64,000 bases of DNA, from positions 62,001 to 126,000 of the forward strand of contig JAJQED010000017.1 of the NCBI GenBank assembly GCA_021201825.1, in the 5' to 3' direction. The stretch is from Alistipes sp. (GTDB lineage: Bacteria > Bacteroidota > Bacteroidia > Bacteroidales > Rikenellaceae). Positions within the stretch are counted from its first letter, which is position 1, and every line of letters begins with the position of its first letter. This document shows, piece by piece, positions 62,899-64,000 of the stretch. The translations under genes and the position numbers were made by a program. The notes under the pieces are model-generated. The model was given only the letters and a program-made list of their open reading frames with translations, did no database searches and was not told the DNA's origin.

Positions 62899-64000
62899 AT
62901 GTCTAAAGTTCTTAAGTTCGGCGGCACGTCGGTGGGTTCGGCCGGCAATATGCGGATGGTCGCCGACATAGTCGTTGCCGAGGGAGCGGCCGTGACGGTC
63001 CTTTCCGCCATGTCGGGAACGACCAACGCCCTTGTGGATATCGCCGCCCTGGCGTCTACCGATCCCGGATCGGGGAAGATCGGGGGACAGCTCGATATGT
63101 TGGTAAAGAAATATTCGGGCTGCATCGGGGAACTGTTAAGGGACAGTAAGCAAAAGGCATTGACACGCCTGGACGAGACTATCAAACTGATCCGAGATGA
63201 AGCGGCCGGGTATAAAGGCCCGTATTCGGAAAGGCTGATCCTCGCACAGGGTGAGCTGCTCACTTCATATATTTTCACCCTTTATATGAATGAGCGCGGA
63301 CATAAGGCACAACTGCTCAACGCTCCGGATCTCATACATAAGGACGGGGAAGAAAAAGTGGATATGGATTTTCTCGAAAGCCGGTTGAAAGGGCTTATCG
63401 GGGATAAGGATACCTTTTATATAACGCAGGGCTTTATCTGTACGGACCACCGGGGCGAGATGGATAATCTCGGGCGGGGCGGCAGCGATTACAGTGCGGC
63501 CCTTATCGGGGGTGCGATCAATGCCTCGCAGGTGCAGGTATGGACGGATATCGACGGGATGCACAACAACGATCCCCGGTTCGTGGAAAACACCTACCCT
63601 ATCCCCCGCATGAGTTTCGACGAGGCGGCCGAGCTTGCCTATTTCGGGGCTAAGATACTTCACCCGGCCACGATACAACCCTGCAAGGACCGGGGCATAC
63701 CGGTCTTTCTGAAGAATACCATGGACCCGCAGGCCGAGGGGACGATGATCTCGGAGCAGGAGGACAACTCCCGCACGTTCCATGCCGTGGCCGCCAAGGA
63801 CGGGATCACCGTAATCCGTATCTATTCCGCGAGGATGCTTATGGCGTACGGTTTCCTGCGCAAAGTGTTCGAGATATTCGAACAACACCGTACCCCGATC
63901 GACATGATAACCACCTCGGAAGTTGCCGTATCGCTCACGATCGACAGTGATTGTCACCTCGACGCCATAGTCGAAGACCTTAAGGACCTCGGCAAGATCG
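62899..64000 (+). CDS. lysC: Aspartate kinase (3' end missing)
   Basis: 367 codons are present; the gene runs off the right edge. The N-terminal KFGGTSVGSAGN, TQGFICTDHRGEMDNLGRGGSDYSAA (core LGRGGSDYSAALI) and VWTDIDGMHNNDPR are the kinase motifs. The ACT region begins near ITVIRIYSARM. It catalyses the first step of lysine, threonine and methionine synthesis. Whether it is fused to a second enzyme, as ThrA is, cannot be seen. Confidence 0.93.
   Translation, partial: MSKVLKFGGTSVGSAGNMRMVADIVVAEGAAVTVLSAMSGTTNALVDIAALASTDPGSGKIGGQLDMLVKKYSGCIGELLRDSKQKALTRLDETIKLIRDEAAGYKGPYSERLILAQGELLTSYIFTLYMNERGHKAQLLNAPDLIHKDGEEKVDMDFLESRLKGLIGDKDTFYITQGFICTDHRGEMDNLGRGGSDYSAALIGGAINASQVQVWTDIDGMHNNDPRFVENTYPIPRMSFDEAAELAYFGAKILHPATIQPCKDRGIPVFLKNTMDPQAEGTMISEQEDNSRTFHAVAAKDGITVIRIYSARMLMAYGFLRKVFEIFEQHRTPIDMITTSEVAVSLTIDSDCHLDAIVEDLKDLGKI

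Overview
The window looks like ordinary chromosome of a member of the Bacteroidetes, most likely the order Bacteroidales. An Alistipes/Rikenellaceae-like lineage would fit the moderate-to-high GC content, but this is inference. Supporting signs are many Bacteroidetes-type -7 promoter boxes (TAnnTTTG), a type III glutamine synthetase, DUF4491, DUF5689 and DUF4369 proteins, a PUR-alpha-like protein, TonB-type outer-membrane proteins, and the rplM-rpsI-rpsB-tsf block. I see no rRNA, tRNA, CRISPR array, insertion sequence or prophage.

Layout. Positions 1-9.7 kb hold a truncated radical SAM gene, a leftward group (DUF4491, a small membrane protein, a metallophosphoesterase, an inverted-order RibD), rubrerythrin, DUF2721, a sulfotransferase, a secreted protein and the ABC-F protein EttA. 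Positions 9.7-20.7 kb hold hisS, a C-terminal processing protease, a PUR-like protein, an MnmA-like thiolase, a DUF368 lipid-carrier translocase overlapping aroE, DUF2007, dnaE and trxA. Positions 21-31 kb hold htpG, a DUF4369/TlpA gene broken by an in-frame TGA, a thioesterase, a candidate small RNA, guaB, a shortened RibF behind rex, a HAD phosphatase and glnN. Positions 31-46.6 kb hold AddB and AddA on opposite strands, DUF4269, tsf-rpsB-rpsI-rplM, a small XRE regulator facing an unknown gene, a MATE pump, an outer-membrane protein, era and obgE. Positions 46.6-64 kb hold a TonB-type barrel with two DUF5689 lipoproteins, arginine decarboxylase, a rightward envelope cluster (HU-like membrane protein, sigma-54 activator, LptE, unknown, SecG), GNAT, a double-CDGSH protein, a free TonB plug protein, lepA, a UbiA-type prenyltransferase, an ACT-like protein and the start of an aspartate kinase.

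How the genes work together. Most are housekeeping: translation (hisS, ettA, lepA, era, obgE, ribosomal proteins), replication and repair (dnaE, addAB), nucleotide and amino-acid metabolism (guaB, glnN, aroE, lysC) and redox control (rex, trxA, rubrerythrin). The less ordinary parts are the envelope and secretion clusters, the flavin genes with altered architecture, the broken thioredoxin fusion, and several intergenic structures that look like leaders or small RNAs. I did not find a clear new multi-gene defence or mobile system.

Starts were trimmed wherever a -7 box falls inside the longest reading frame. This gives TTG starts for addA and obgE and a probable leaderless mRNA for the DUF368 gene.
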